The notes under the pieces are model-generated. The model had not been told where the DNA came from and made no database searches. It saw only the letters and a list, made by a program, of their open reading frames with translations. DNA of 64,000 bases, taken from contig CAVTSD010000007.1 of assembly GCA_963737365.1 (NCBI GenBank), forward strand, positions 558,001-622,000, in the 5' to 3' direction. Positions 46,790 through 55,737 of the stretch are shown here, in pieces. The stretch comes from Roseiarcus sp963737365. GTDB taxonomy: Bacteria > Pseudomonadota > Alphaproteobacteria > Rhizobiales > Beijerinckiaceae. A program made the translations under genes and the position numbers. How positions within the stretch are numbered: position 1 is the first letter of the stretch; the number at the start of each line of letters is the position of its first letter.

Positions 46790-48499
46790 ATGAGCGACGC
46801 CATCGCCTTTCTTCGTCGCGCCATCGAGCAGGGGCAGGGGCTCGCTCAGGCCGACGTGGTTCTGAAAGGCGGCCGGATTTTCGATCTGGTCGGAGGCGAA
46901 CTCATCGAGAGCGACGTTGCGATTTGCAACGACCGCATTGTCGGAACGATGGGCGAATATAGAGGCGCACGCGAAATCGACGTCCGCGGCAAAGTCATCG
47001 TGCCGGGTTTCATCGACACCCACTGCCATGTGGAATCCTCGCTTCTCACTCCACTCGAATTCGATCGCTGCGTGCTCAGCCATGGCGTGACGACGTCGAT
47101 CTGCGACCCGCACGAAATCGCCAATGTCCTTGGGCTCGCTGGCCTGCGTTACTTTCTCGACGCGTCGATGCTGACCGCGATGGACCTGCGCGTGCAGCTG
47201 TCGAGCTGCGTACCGGCGACGGCGCTCGAGACCTCGGGCGCTCGCCTCCAGGCCTCTGATCTCACACCGCTCGCAGATCATCCCAAAGTGCTCGGCCTGG
47301 CTGAATTCATGAACTTTCCGGGCGTGCTTGCGCGCGACCCGTCATGCCTCGCCAAGCTCGCTGCTTTCCAGACCCGGCCGATCGACGGGCACAGTCCGCT
47401 GCTCAGCGGCGCAGCTCTCAACGGCTATCTGAGCGCCGGCGTGCGCACCGACCACGAAGTCACCAACCTGCCCGAGGCAAGGGAAAAACTCGCCAAGGGG
47501 ATGCAGCTCCTTATTCGTGAAGGCTCGGTGTGCAAGGATCTGCACGCCCTTGCGCCTATCATCACCGAGCGCAATTCGCCGTTCATCGCCTTCTGCACCG
47601 ACGACCGCAATCCGCTCGACATCGCGGAGGAAGGCCATCTCGATTTTGTCATCCGCACAGCGATCAAACTTGGCGCCCCGCCGCTCGCCGCCTATCGCGC
47701 GGCGACAGTTTCCGGGGCGCGCATTTTCGGCCTCAGAGATCGCGGGCTGGTTGCGCCTGGCTGGCGCGCGGACCTTGTCGTGATCGAGGATCTCGAACAT
47801 TGCGCCGTTGCGATGACATTGGCGCGCGGGCGGGTGGTGGACGACGCCCTGTTCGCGGCGCGCTACTCCCTCGCGCCGGTTGGGCGCGACAGCATCAAGG
47901 CGCGCCGCGTCGAGCCGCGCGATTTCGTCGCCCGGGGGCAGGGGCCATCGACCCAGGCGATCGGGGTCATTCCAGGCAAGATCATCACCGACCGCATTCC
48001 GGTGACGTTGCCGTTCAAAGACGGCGAGCGCGGCGTCGATCTCAGCCAGGACGTGGTCAAGGTGTCAGTCGTCGCGCGTCACGGCGTCAACGACAACCAC
48101 GCGACCGCCTTCGTCAAGGGCTTCGGCATGAAGCGCGGCGCGATCGCTTCCTCCGTCGGCCACGATAGTCACAATCTGTGTGTCGTCGGCGCGGATGAGG
48201 TCGATATGGCGGCGGCGGTCAACCGCCTGCGAGAAACCGAGGGCGGATTCGCGGTGGCCCGCGACGGCAAGGTGATCGCCGAACTGCCGTTGCCGGTGGC
48301 TGGCCTCATGAGCCTGAAGACCTTCGAAGCGGTACACGAAGAATTGATCCCGCTGCGCACTGCGGCGAAAGGTCTCGGAGTGACGCTTTCCGAACCCTTC
48401 CTGCAAGTCGCCTTCCTGCCTCTGCCGGTGATCCCGCATCTAAAGATCACCGACATGGGGCTCGTGGACGTCGACAAGTTCGAGTTCGTGCGCGACTAG
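46790..48499 (+). CDS. ade: Adenine deaminase
   Basis: Binuclear-metal amidohydrolase converting adenine to hypoxanthine, 569 aa. Metal-binding DTHCHVESS lies near residue 75, CDPHEIANVLG near 105, HSPLLSGAALNGYL around 200 and the FCTDDRN segment near 270. The C-terminal domain (VVARHGVNDNHATAFVKGFG) is specific to the Ade family and separates it from adenosine deaminases. Full length. Confidence 0.94.
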   Translation: MSDAIAFLRRAIEQGQGLAQADVVLKGGRIFDLVGGELIESDVAICNDRIVGTMGEYRGAREIDVRGKVIVPGFIDTHCHVESSLLTPLEFDRCVLSHGVTTSICDPHEIANVLGLAGLRYFLDASMLTAMDLRVQLSSCVPATALETSGARLQASDLTPLADHPKVLGLAEFMNFPGVLARDPSCLAKLAAFQTRPIDGHSPLLSGAALNGYLSAGVRTDHEVTNLPEAREKLAKGMQLLIREGSVCKDLHALAPIITERNSPFIAFCTDDRNPLDIAEEGHLDFVIRTAIKLGAPPLAAYRAATVSGARIFGLRDRGLVAPGWRADLVVIEDLEHCAVAMTLARGRVVDDALFAARYSLAPVGRDSIKARRVEPRDFVARGQGPSTQAIGVIPGKIITDRIPVTLPFKDGERGVDLSQDVVKVSVVARHGVNDNHATAFVKGFGMKRGAIASSVGHDSHNLCVVGADEVDMAAAVNRLRETEGGFAVARDGKVIAELPLPVAGLMSLKTFEAVHEELIPLRTAAKGLGVTLSEPFLQVAFLPLPVIPHLKITDMGLVDVDKFEFVRD

Positions 48500-48511
48500 C
48501 CGGGCGCCGGA

Positions 48512-48937
48512 TCAGGGGCGATGGGCATGCCCAAAAGCATGCGTCTGCACTCTGTTCGCGGTCCTTGTCGTTGCGGTTCTAGGGTGCCCCTCAGTGCGCG
48601 CCATGTGCGCGCCAGTCTCAACGACCCGGCCTAAACTCGTGGTCGGCAGGCCGTGCAGTGCTGAGCCGCTGGACCCGCCCGCGCACCCGAGGGTTCCGCC
48701 GCCGCCACCGCCTGCCGACGTTGCGGGCCTCGACGTTGCGACATGAACACCGCCTCCCCCGCCTCCGCCCGCGTGGATGCCAGCAGGAGCGCTCGCCCCT
48801 CCGCAGGCCGCGCGCGCGTGGTCGGGCGCGAAAAGCGCCATCGCGGCGATAAATGAAGCGCCGGCCCAAATCGAAACCGACGAGCCGGCGCTAGGTATTT
48901 GAAACGCGGCTTTGCCGCGCTCGAGCTTTCCTTGCAT
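48512..48937 (-). CDS. Gly-rich secreted protein of unknown function
   Basis: 141 aa precursor from the ATG at 48937, which follows a strong AGGAGG ribosome site. After a basic start and hydrophobic segment (SIWAGASFIAAMALFA) with likely cleavage at ARA-ACG, the mature part has two long glycine runs (about seven and six Gly) separated by VHVATSRPATSAG, two cysteines (CGG and GCAG) and a His/Arg/Thr-rich tail. No domain is recognised. Converges with adenine deaminase, 12 bases away. Confidence 0.55.
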   Translation of the reverse strand: MQGKLERGKAAFQIPSAGSSVSIWAGASFIAAMALFAPDHARAACGGASAPAGIHAGGGGGGGVHVATSRPATSAGGGGGGTLGCAGGSSGSALHGLPTTSLGRVVETGAHMARTEGHPRTATTRTANRVQTHAFGHAHRP

Positions 48938-49058
48938 GAAATCCTCCTGCAATCGCTCCGAGGCGCAATCGATAAGCGCTGAACGAAAGGCTAGGCGTGG
49001 GCGACCGGTCGGTCAACCCGCGAACTCACGAATTTGCGATCGGTTCACCTCGCTAAGG

Positions 49059-49436
49059 TCAGATCTCTCTCCGGCTGGCGATCGAAAAGACCACCGCCAG
49101 CGCCAGCCAGGACAGGATCATCGTCGTGCCGCCGAGCGGAGCGGCGAAGGGAAAAATACGTTCGCCGGTGAAGACATGGATCGCCAGCTCGCCCGAAAAC
49201 AGGATCGCGCCCGCTTCCATCACGAAGCCGATGATAAGAAGCGCGCGGGCCGAGGCGGCCCCAATCCGCGCGTGCACGGAGATCGCAAGCGCGGCCACCG
49301 CATGCAACAGAAGAAACAGCGCACCCCTCTGTGCGAGCTCGCCGCCGTTCGCGTGGACGCCTGCGGCGGCCAACGCCACGCCAGCCGCGCCCATCAGCGC
49401 GGCGACGCCGGCAAGAATGAAGGGCGCGCGGGTCAT
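49059..49436 (-). CDS. DUF423-family membrane protein
   Basis: 125 aa protein with four membrane helices, of the DUF423 (YgdD-like) family with unknown function. It opens FILAGVAALMGAAGVALAAA, then ALFLLLHAVAALAI, ARALLIIGFVMEAGAILFSG and the family's closing PLGGTTMILSWLALA. The ATG at 49436 has GGGAG upstream; longer readings have no similarity. Confidence 0.85.
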   Translation of the reverse strand: MTRAPFILAGVAALMGAAGVALAAAGVHANGGELAQRGALFLLLHAVAALAISVHARIGAASARALLIIGFVMEAGAILFSGELAIHVFTGERIFPFAAPLGGTTMILSWLALAVVFSIASRREI

Positions 49437-49548
49437 CTTAGGCTCCCAGGTCGACAAGGTTTGGTCGACGCGGGCAAAGCAGTGCCTTGGGTCCCGGTTG
49501 TCAAGACCGTTCCTAGGACCGATCCTTCCGATCACGAAGTGAGGAAGA

Positions 49549-50012
49549 GTGGAGGGCGGGGGATTGCCAGATTTCAAGGTGCGCGCGCTCGAGTTGAGGG
49601 ATCGCGCGCAATGGGAGCCGCTGTGGCGGGCCTACCTCGTTTTCTATCGCGCTCAGTGGAGCGACGAGGTCGCCAATGTGACCTTCGGGCGCATTCTCGA
49701 TCCGCTCGAGCCAGTGCACGGTTTCGTCGCCGAGCATGGCGAACTCATTGGCTTCACGCACTATCTGTTTCAGCGCAGCACGTGGCTTATCAATTCGCAA
49801 TGCTATCTGCAGGATCTCTATGCGGAGAAACGGAGAGGGGGAGCGGCGTCGGCCGAGCGCTGATCGCCGCCGTCGTCGGCGCGGCCAAGGAAGCGGGAGC
49901 GACGCGTGTGTATTGGAATACGCACGAGACCAACGCCGTGGCGCGCCGGCTTTACGATGCGGTCGCCGATCGCTCGGGCTTTATTCAGTATCGCATCGAT
50001 CCCCTGGGCTGA
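49549..50012 (+). CDS. GNAT-family acetyltransferase (one-base frameshift)
   Basis: N-acetyltransferase of about 150-154 aa after repair. First frame: VRALELRDRAQWEPLWRAYL to CYLQDLYAEKRRGG; second frame: SGVGRALIAAVVGAAKEAGA with the acetyl-CoA binding loop, then RVYWNTHETNAVARRLYDAV and the end FIQYRIDPLG. The shift lies in the five-G run at 49837-49841, where one more G restores the R-G-G-S-G-V-G-R loop. The start is either GTG 49549 or TTG 49564; the latter follows GGAGGG more closely. Substrate unknown. Confidence 0.82.
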
Positions 50013-50119
50013 AACGCCGTGTGCAACACTTGCCGCGGTGCGAAGTTTCCCCCATGGTGCGCGGGCCGGAACGGTTCGTTGTTCTCGAGTCTTGTGCCGG
50101 GCGCTGACTGGAGAGCTGA

Positions 50120-50488
50120 ATGGGTTCGCGAAATGTCGCCAGGCGATCTCTCGCCATCGCCAAAGCCAACGCGCAAGCCGGCGCCGATGCAGCGTTGACG
50201 ATCGCCGCTCGCACCCAGAATATGCTCGCGCCGGGCGGGCGACAATCCGATAAAACGCGCGAAGCCCACCTCATGGTGCAGGAGAAGATCGAAGCAACGA
50301 TTGAAGGCGCTTTCGCGGCGCAGATGGCCTGGGGCTCGTTCTTCATCAAGGCCGCGCTCGGCGGCGTACGCACGCCCAACGACGTTTCGGCCGGTCTGAC
50401 TGCGATTGCCGAGGCGGCTGTCGCGCCGGCGCGGCGCAAGGTGCGCGCCAATGCGCGGCGCCTGACCGGGGTCAAGGCGTCGCCTTGA
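50120..50488 (+). CDS. Small helical protein, possibly phasin-like
   Basis: 122 aa soluble, strongly helical and Ala-rich protein with a GGAGAG ribosome site. The segment EAHLMVQEKIEATIEGAFAA resembles the style of phasin-like granule proteins, but identity is not certain. Its stop is 1 base before the DedA start, so the two are one operon. If phasin-like, it would be a second PHA-associated protein in the window. Confidence 0.5.
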   Translation: MGSRNVARRSLAIAKANAQAGADAALTIAARTQNMLAPGGRQSDKTREAHLMVQEKIEATIEGAFAAQMAWGSFFIKAALGGVRTPNDVSAGLTAIAEAAVAPARRKVRANARRLTGVKASP

Positions 50489-50489
50489 C

Positions 50490-51146
50490 ATGGAACTCGT
50501 TCCGCATCTCCAGCATGTCGTCGCCACTTACGGCTATCTCGCGGTCTTCGTGATCGTGGCGTTGGAGAGCGCCGGAATTCCGATGCCCGGCGAGACCGTG
50601 CTGGTGACCGCCGCGATCTTCGCCGCCTCCGGCACACTGAAGATTTACTGGGTGATTGGCGCGGCGGCCGCAGGCGCGATCATCGGCGACAATTGTGGCT
50701 ATTGGATCGGTCGGGAGCTCGGCTTTCCGCTCATCTATCGTTTTGGCCATTATATCCGACTTGATGAGAAGCGGCTTAAAGTCGGGCAATACCTCTTTCT
50801 CAAGCACGGCGGCAAAATCATCTTTTTTGGCCGATTCGTCGCGGTGCTGCGCGCCTTTGCCGCGTTCCTCGCCGGCGTCAATCGCTACAATTGGGAAGAG
50901 TTCTTTCTCTACAATGCAGCAGGCGGGATCGTGTGGGCGACGATCTTCGGCGCGGGCGGCTACCTTCTCGGTCGCGCCTTCGAGCATTATGCGCGACCCG
51001 TCGGAATCGCCGCCCTAATTATCGCCGTGGTTTGCGCGATCGTCGCCGCGCGTTTCGTCCGCTCTCACGAGCAGGCTCTTGAGGAAGAAGCCGAGCGAGC
51101 GCTTCCAGGCCCGCTCCGGCCTCCGAAGGCGCAAGCGACGAGTTGA
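50490..51146 (+). CDS. DedA-family membrane protein
   Basis: 218 aa inner membrane protein of the DedA family, now viewed as undecaprenyl-phosphate or phospholipid flippases. Family segments: ESAGIPMPGETVLVTAA near residue 26, IGDNCGYWIGRELG near 66, FFGRFVAVLRAFAAFLAG near 112, with the essential Arg residues, and NRYNWEEFFLYNAAGGIVWA. The C-terminus is a charged tail. Starts directly after a small helical protein gene. Confidence 0.92.
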   Translation: MELVPHLQHVVATYGYLAVFVIVALESAGIPMPGETVLVTAAIFAASGTLKIYWVIGAAAAGAIIGDNCGYWIGRELGFPLIYRFGHYIRLDEKRLKVGQYLFLKHGGKIIFFGRFVAVLRAFAAFLAGVNRYNWEEFFLYNAAGGIVWATIFGAGGYLLGRAFEHYARPVGIAALIIAVVCAIVAARFVRSHEQALEEEAERALPGPLRPPKAQATS

Positions 51147-51151
51147 AAAGC

Positions 51152-52177
51152 TCAAGCCGCCATAGGGCGCTCCACTGGTCCTATCCACACCCTGAGCTGC
51201 TCCGATCGGCGCAAAAAATCGACGCTGACGGTGCGGTCGATCTTGTCGGCGTCGAGCGCGCGCACAAGGTCGCTGACGCTCGTGACGGGCTTGCCGTCGA
51301 GCGCGATGACGAGGTCGCCCGTCAACAGGCCCGCCTGCGCGGCCGGACCCGCCTGGTCGACGCTGAGGAGGCGCGCTCCGGTCGCCTGTTGGAGCCCGAG
51401 CCTGAGTGCGATGCGGCGTGGAATGGCTGTCGTCGCGCCGCCGACCCCGATATAGGCGCGCCGAACTCGCCCGTGCCGAGCGATTTCTCCGGCGACGAAA
51501 CTCGCAGTGTTCGAAGCCACCGCAAAGCAGATGCCCTGCGCGCCCATAATGACCGCTGTGTTGATGCCGATCACTTCGCCCGCCGAGGATACCAGCGGGC
51601 CGCCCGAGTTGCCCGGATTGAGCGGGGCGTCGGTCTGCACCACGTCCTCGATCATCCGGCCGGTGCGCGATTGTAGAGACCGACCGAGCGCGGAGACGAC
51701 GCCCGCGGTAACGGTTGCGTCGAAGCCAAGCGGATTGCCGATGGCGATTGCGATCTGGCCGCGTTTGAGCTTGACGCTGTCGCCAAGCTTCGCCGCAGGC
51801 AGCGAGACGTCCGCCTCGACCCTAAGCAGAGCAAGATCCGTGTCGGGATCGTCGCCGAGCACGCGCGCCTGGAGATCGCGGCCTTCGAGTGTGGTCAGAC
51901 GGACCGTCCGGGAGCCCTGGACAACATGGCTATTGGTTAGCGCAAGACCATCGGAGGAAATGATGACGCCGGAGCCTGAGCCGGCGCTACGGCCTTGCTT
52001 GCGCACGTCGATGCGCACCACGCTCGGGCCCACACGATCAACGACGTCGCTAACGACGCGCGAATAGTCGTCAAGCAGCGCCGCGTCGCTAGCCGTGAGG
52101 GGAGCGCCAGGGCCTTGGGCGAGGCTGTCGGAATCGAGCGCGAAAGTAGCTTCAGGGAAGGGGGTTGGTTCGATCAT
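51152..52177 (-). CDS. Trypsin-like serine protease with PDZ domain (Deg type), no signal peptide
   Basis: 341 aa HtrA/Deg-family protease. The triad is His84 in LALTNSHVVQ, Asp114 in DDPDTDLALLRV and Ser191 in LNPGNSGGPL. One PDZ domain follows from about residue 245 (ARLLSVDQAGPAAQAGLLTG). No signal peptide or N-terminal membrane anchor is seen from the ATG at 52177, so the protein may be cytoplasmic, unlike DegP. A longer reading from 52255 adds residues that are not a signal peptide either. Convergent with dedA. Confidence 0.88.
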   Translation of the reverse strand: MIEPTPFPEATFALDSDSLAQGPGAPLTASDAALLDDYSRVVSDVVDRVGPSVVRIDVRKQGRSAGSGSGVIISSDGLALTNSHVVQGSRTVRLTTLEGRDLQARVLGDDPDTDLALLRVEADVSLPAAKLGDSVKLKRGQIAIAIGNPLGFDATVTAGVVSALGRSLQSRTGRMIEDVVQTDAPLNPGNSGGPLVSSAGEVIGINTAVIMGAQGICFAVASNTASFVAGEIARHGRVRRAYIGVGGATTAIPRRIALRLGLQQATGARLLSVDQAGPAAQAGLLTGDLVIALDGKPVTSVSDLVRALDADKIDRTVSVDFLRRSEQLRVWIGPVERPMAA

Positions 52178-52366
52178 TGCGGCGATATGGTGACGGGAGC
52201 CTGAGCGCGCAAGAACGAGCGCTTGTAAGCCAAGGCCGGCAGGCGCGCCCGGCAAACTTGCCAGCCCTGAGCAAATGTCAGATATCCGCAGAATCCCTGG
52301 CGAGCCTCGGAGTTGGCTGGCCGGACGCCGCCATGGGTTGGCCGGCGCGCCAAAGCAGAAGGCGAA

Positions 52367-53215
52367 ATGGCTCTAACCGCTCCCGTGACTCTGTCTCCCG
52401 CCCGGCCTTCCGAGATTCCCGCGAGCGGCCGGCTTGGCCTAAGCGCGGCGGTGATCTGTCTCAACGAGGCTGCCTGCATCGGCAAATGCCTGGAAAGCCT
52501 TAGCGACTGCGCCGAGATCGTGGTGGTCGATTCCGGATCAACCGATGCAACACCTGCGATCGTCGACGATTTCATTCGCCGCGGGTTTCCGGTCCGATTC
52601 ATTCACCAGCCGTGGCTCGGTTATGCGCTGCAGAAGCAGTTTGCGCTCGACCAGACGAAAGAACCCTGGATCGTGAGCGTCGACGCGGATGAATGGCTGG
52701 ATGAGGATTTGCGGGCGTCGTTGCCCCGCCTTTTGGCGGCCGCTGAATCGGTCGCCGGATGGAAGGTGCGCCGGTCGCTCACGCTCTACGGGCAGTCGAA
52801 GCCGGTCAGTCGCTGGACAAGGCCCGAGCATATTTTGCGGCTGGTGCGGCGGGGCAAGGCGCGCTTCGATCCCGCGCTCATCGTGCATGAAGGCCTCGTC
52901 GCCGACCATGGCGAGACGCCCGTCGCGCGCGACGGCCTTCTCAGGCATGAGCGCAGCCTGCCGTTGAACGAGCAGATGAAAAAAGAAATCACCTATGCGC
53001 GGCTCAAGGCCGAGCAGCGGCTGAAGCAGGGGCGGAAGCCCTCGGCGCTCAAACTTGTGTTCAATCCGCCGATTTATTTCCTGCGCATCTTCTTCTGGAA
53101 CCGGTTTTTCCTGTCCGGCTGGGCGGGCTTCATCCACGCGGGAACCGGCGCCATGTATTCTCTCATGACCGAATCGATCCATCGGCAATTATATCGCGCG
53201 CGAACGGGGCGCTGA
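52367..53215 (+). CDS. Family 2 glycosyltransferase (WaaE/KdtX-like)
   Basis: 282 aa cytoplasmic-face glycosyltransferase with GT-A fold. The nucleotide-sugar site is SAAVICLNEAACIGKCLESL at the start and VVVDSGSTDATPAI near residue 50, with the DxD-like VSVDADEWLD near 105. The later segment PEHILRLVRRGKARFDPALI with VHE is typical of WaaE/KdtX enzymes, which add beta-1,4-glucose to LPS core heptose. C-terminal hydrophobic part (IYFLRIFFWNRFFLSGW) may attach it to the membrane. Followed by a second glycosyltransferase. Confidence 0.85.
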   Translation: MALTAPVTLSPARPSEIPASGRLGLSAAVICLNEAACIGKCLESLSDCAEIVVVDSGSTDATPAIVDDFIRRGFPVRFIHQPWLGYALQKQFALDQTKEPWIVSVDADEWLDEDLRASLPRLLAAAESVAGWKVRRSLTLYGQSKPVSRWTRPEHILRLVRRGKARFDPALIVHEGLVADHGETPVARDGLLRHERSLPLNEQMKKEITYARLKAEQRLKQGRKPSALKLVFNPPIYFLRIFFWNRFFLSGWAGFIHAGTGAMYSLMTESIHRQLYRARTGR

Positions 53216-53248
53216 CGCGCCGGTGACAATGCGATCGCGCGAGGCGGA

Positions 53249-54352
53249 ATGAGCCGGGAATTCGATGATGAAGCCCTCGACGCGCTCGAGGTCATCATCC
53301 CCAATCTGAATTGGCGCTACTCCGGCGGAACCGCAGTCAACCGAACCATCGCGCCACTTATCGCTAAGCGCTGGCGCGCCGCGTGGTGTGGACCCGATCA
53401 GCCAGAAGGTATTGCGGCTTTGAGCCTCAGCGACCTGGTGCGTCTGCGCTTCCGTCCTCCCGCGCAGGGCAAGGTCCGCATCTGGCACGCGCGCCGCAAC
53501 ATCGAGATGCTGGCCGGACTCTCTTTGAACTTGCTCGGTTACGGCTTTGCGCTGATCTTCAATTCGGCCTCGCAGCGAAAAAAGACGTGGCTAACCAACT
53601 TTCTCATCGCGCGAATGGACGCTCTGATTGCAACCAGCGAAATCGCGGCGCAATTTTTACAGCGTCCGGCGACTGTGATCCTTCACGGCATCGACGTCGA
53701 TCTGTATTCCCCGCCGAACGATCGCCTCGCGGCCTTCGCGAAAACAGGTTTGCCGGGGAAGTATGGTATCGGAACGTTCGGCCGCGTGCGCCGTCAGAAG
53801 GGCAGTGACTTGTTCGTCGAGGCGATGTGCCGGCTCTTGCCTCGATACCCGGATTTCTGCGCGGTGGTGGTCGGCCTCACGACCGTCGACAATGTGCCCT
53901 TTGTCGAAGGGCTCAAGCAGCAAATTGCGGCTGCGGGTCTGACAGAGCGTATCCGCTTCTTGGGTGAACTGCCGATCGAAGAGGTGCCGCTTTGGTATCA
54001 GCGAATCTCGATCTATGTCTTTGCGTCTCGCGTCGAGGGGTTTGGACTCACAATGCTCGAGGCGATGGCCGCGGGCGACGCGGTGATCGCCACGCGGGCG
54101 GGCGCCGCGGAAATGATTATCACGGACGGCGACGATGGCCTCCTCGCGCCGGTTGAGGACGTCGAAGCCCTCATCGCCGCGCTCGAGCCGCTCATGCGCG
54201 AACCGGAACGCATCGGGACAATGGGAGAGCGTGCGCGGGCTCGGATTGTCAGCGCGTTCAGCCGCGACCGCGAGGCCGACGAGATCAGCGCCGTCTACCG
54301 GCAGGTCTGGATGGCGCGGAAGGCTAGGGCGCCAACCTCATCAGGAAGTTGA
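53249..54352 (+). CDS. Family 4 glycosyltransferase (LpcC-like LPS core)
   Basis: 367 aa GT-B fold glycosyltransferase. The donor-binding GT4 region is in the C-terminal half: GTFGRVRRQKGSDLFVEAM near residue 172, FVFASRVEGFGLTMLEAMA near 253, with the EGFGLTMLE motif, and AAGDAVIATRAGAAEMI. The N-terminal segment NLNWRYSGGTAVNRTIAP resembles the rhizobial core mannosyltransferase LpcC. Together with the preceding GT2 gene (33 bases upstream) it probably extends the LPS core. The last 29 bases overlap the convergent CadD-like gene. Confidence 0.86.
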   Translation: MSREFDDEALDALEVIIPNLNWRYSGGTAVNRTIAPLIAKRWRAAWCGPDQPEGIAALSLSDLVRLRFRPPAQGKVRIWHARRNIEMLAGLSLNLLGYGFALIFNSASQRKKTWLTNFLIARMDALIATSEIAAQFLQRPATVILHGIDVDLYSPPNDRLAAFAKTGLPGKYGIGTFGRVRRQKGSDLFVEAMCRLLPRYPDFCAVVVGLTTVDNVPFVEGLKQQIAAAGLTERIRFLGELPIEEVPLWYQRISIYVFASRVEGFGLTMLEAMAAGDAVIATRAGAAEMIITDGDDGLLAPVEDVEALIAALEPLMREPERIGTMGERARARIVSAFSRDREADEISAVYRQVWMARKARAPTSSGS

Positions 54353-54867
54353 CCGCTCCCGATCGGTAGAGAATGAGCCCGCCAAGTACGATCAGAACGA
54401 AGGGCAGGGCAAAGTGCCCATAACGGCGGAGCGGCTTGCCTAATGCCGTGTGCCTCACCAGCGCCAACGCGGCAAAGCACCAGACGAGCGCGAGGACGGC
54501 GAAGATCGCCAGCGTCGCGATCATGTCTCGAGACCCTACGGTTGCGAAGATCGGCGTATAGGCGGCTATGTTGTCGCCTCTATTTCACGACCGTGATGGT
54601 CGCGACCTGAAGGATTCCAGCGGCTGTAGGCTGTTCTTCGTCCTCGGCCCTTCCAAGACGCAGCAGTTTTCCTATTCCGATGACAATGAGCGCGAAGCCG
54701 AGCAGGCCCACGCGCTGCGGCGAGATCGCCAGAGCGGCCGATGCAGCCGCTAAGATCAGCCCGACGATCGTCGCCATTCCAAGGATCTGTCCCGCGAAAA
54801 TGTGTCGGCGGGAGAAGCTCCGGTCGGAGAAAAGCAACAGAAGGAACAGGTCGTCAATATTCGTCAA
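54324..54867 (-). CDS. CadD-like cadmium resistance/transport protein (one-base frameshift)
   Basis: Small membrane protein of the cadmium resistance transporter (CadD) family, about 180 aa after repair. First frame: TNIDDLFLLLLFSDRSFSRR through GILQVATITVV; second frame: RGDNIAAYTPIFATVGSRDM and MIATLAIFAVLALVWCF, ending NFLMRLAP. The family's NIDD and GDNI segments are both present, one per frame. The shift is an extra A in the AAA on the coding strand (54583-54585). No good start is visible: the frame stays open upstream for NFFSLALLATGAFIL before a stop, so the N-terminus may carry a second error. Despite the family name, the substrate is unproven. Confidence 0.72.
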
Positions 54868-54967
54868 GATGAACGCGCCGGTCGCTAACAGGGCGAGCGA
54901 AAAGAAGTTCGCGCCGCCGCCAGTTCTTTATGAGGACCGCGCAATCCCTGCTTCGTAGGCGATCCGT

Positions 54968-55612
54968 TCAGGCAGCGCTCGGCCGCATCGCGGCGAACAG
55001 GCGCTTCAGAGGCGCGGAAACATGATGGCGCAGCATCGCCATCCGGCGGTCGCCTTCGGAAGTCACCCAGTTGAACTGGATGACGCGGCGCTCGCCGACG
55101 AACGACTCATGTCCGTGCCAGGAATTGTCGGCTCGCTTGAACGCCAGGAGCGTTCCCTCGGTTGGAGGCACCTCCATGATCATATCGTCGAGGTTGTCCG
55201 CCGATTTGAGGAGCCGCAACCGGCCGCCGGAATTCTCCCAACTCGGGTTCATGTAAATGAGGACCGTGATGATCTTGCTTTTCGTGTCTGTGTGGATGCG
55301 GCCATCCTTCGGGCTGCATTGACCGCGAACCGTGGTCGTGGTCGGCCGCCCGGCGAGGTCGAGGCCGAACTTCTCCTCGAACGCATCACGAAATTCGTCG
55401 CTTTCCAATTCGGCGACGAACTCGCCGAACGCCGGGCCGTAGGATAGCTGGGCGACGGGAAAGCTCCCGCCCTCGGAGATCTTCGGATAATCGGCGTTGA
55501 TCTTCTGGCGTGCCTCTGGCCGAACAAAGCCTGGCACGACGAAATATTCGAACGGCTGTCGGACCACCGGCGTCGCTTTCAGAGCTTCCAAGTCAAGAGA
55601 GCGCAGAATCAT
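54968..55612 (-). CDS. 2-oxoglutarate/Fe(II)-dependent oxygenase family protein
   Basis: 214 aa protein with the double-stranded beta-helix core. Iron ligands are His107 and Asp109 in RIHTDTKSK and the distal His166 or His168 in NSWHGHESF, with Arg175/176 for 2-oxoglutarate. The segment VLIYMNPSWENSGGRLRLL is typical of prolyl hydroxylase-like oxygenases. The substrate is unknown. It has no close operon partner: the glycogen cluster ends 125 bases upstream on the same strand. Confidence 0.83.
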   Translation of the reverse strand: MILRSLDLEALKATPVVRQPFEYFVVPGFVRPEARQKINADYPKISEGGSFPVAQLSYGPAFGEFVAELESDEFRDAFEEKFGLDLAGRPTTTTVRGQCSPKDGRIHTDTKSKIITVLIYMNPSWENSGGRLRLLKSADNLDDMIMEVPPTEGTLLAFKRADNSWHGHESFVGERRVIQFNWVTSEGDRRMAMLRHHVSAPLKRLFAAMRPSAA

Positions 55613-55737
55613 CTAACAGGTCCCAACAACGACGAATTTGCCGTCTTTTAGTTTGGGCGGCCCGACCCGTCAAAAGCTGTTGCAACCCAGATGGGTTCGT
55701 CATCGTGAGGAGCCACTGCGCGTCTTGGACGCCCAGC

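Noticed and set aside
48912..50012. 366-codon plus-strand open frame spanning the DUF423 and GNAT genes
   Set aside because: Only its last 50 residues are real (the second half of the GNAT protein); the rest is antisense to DUF423 and other genes.
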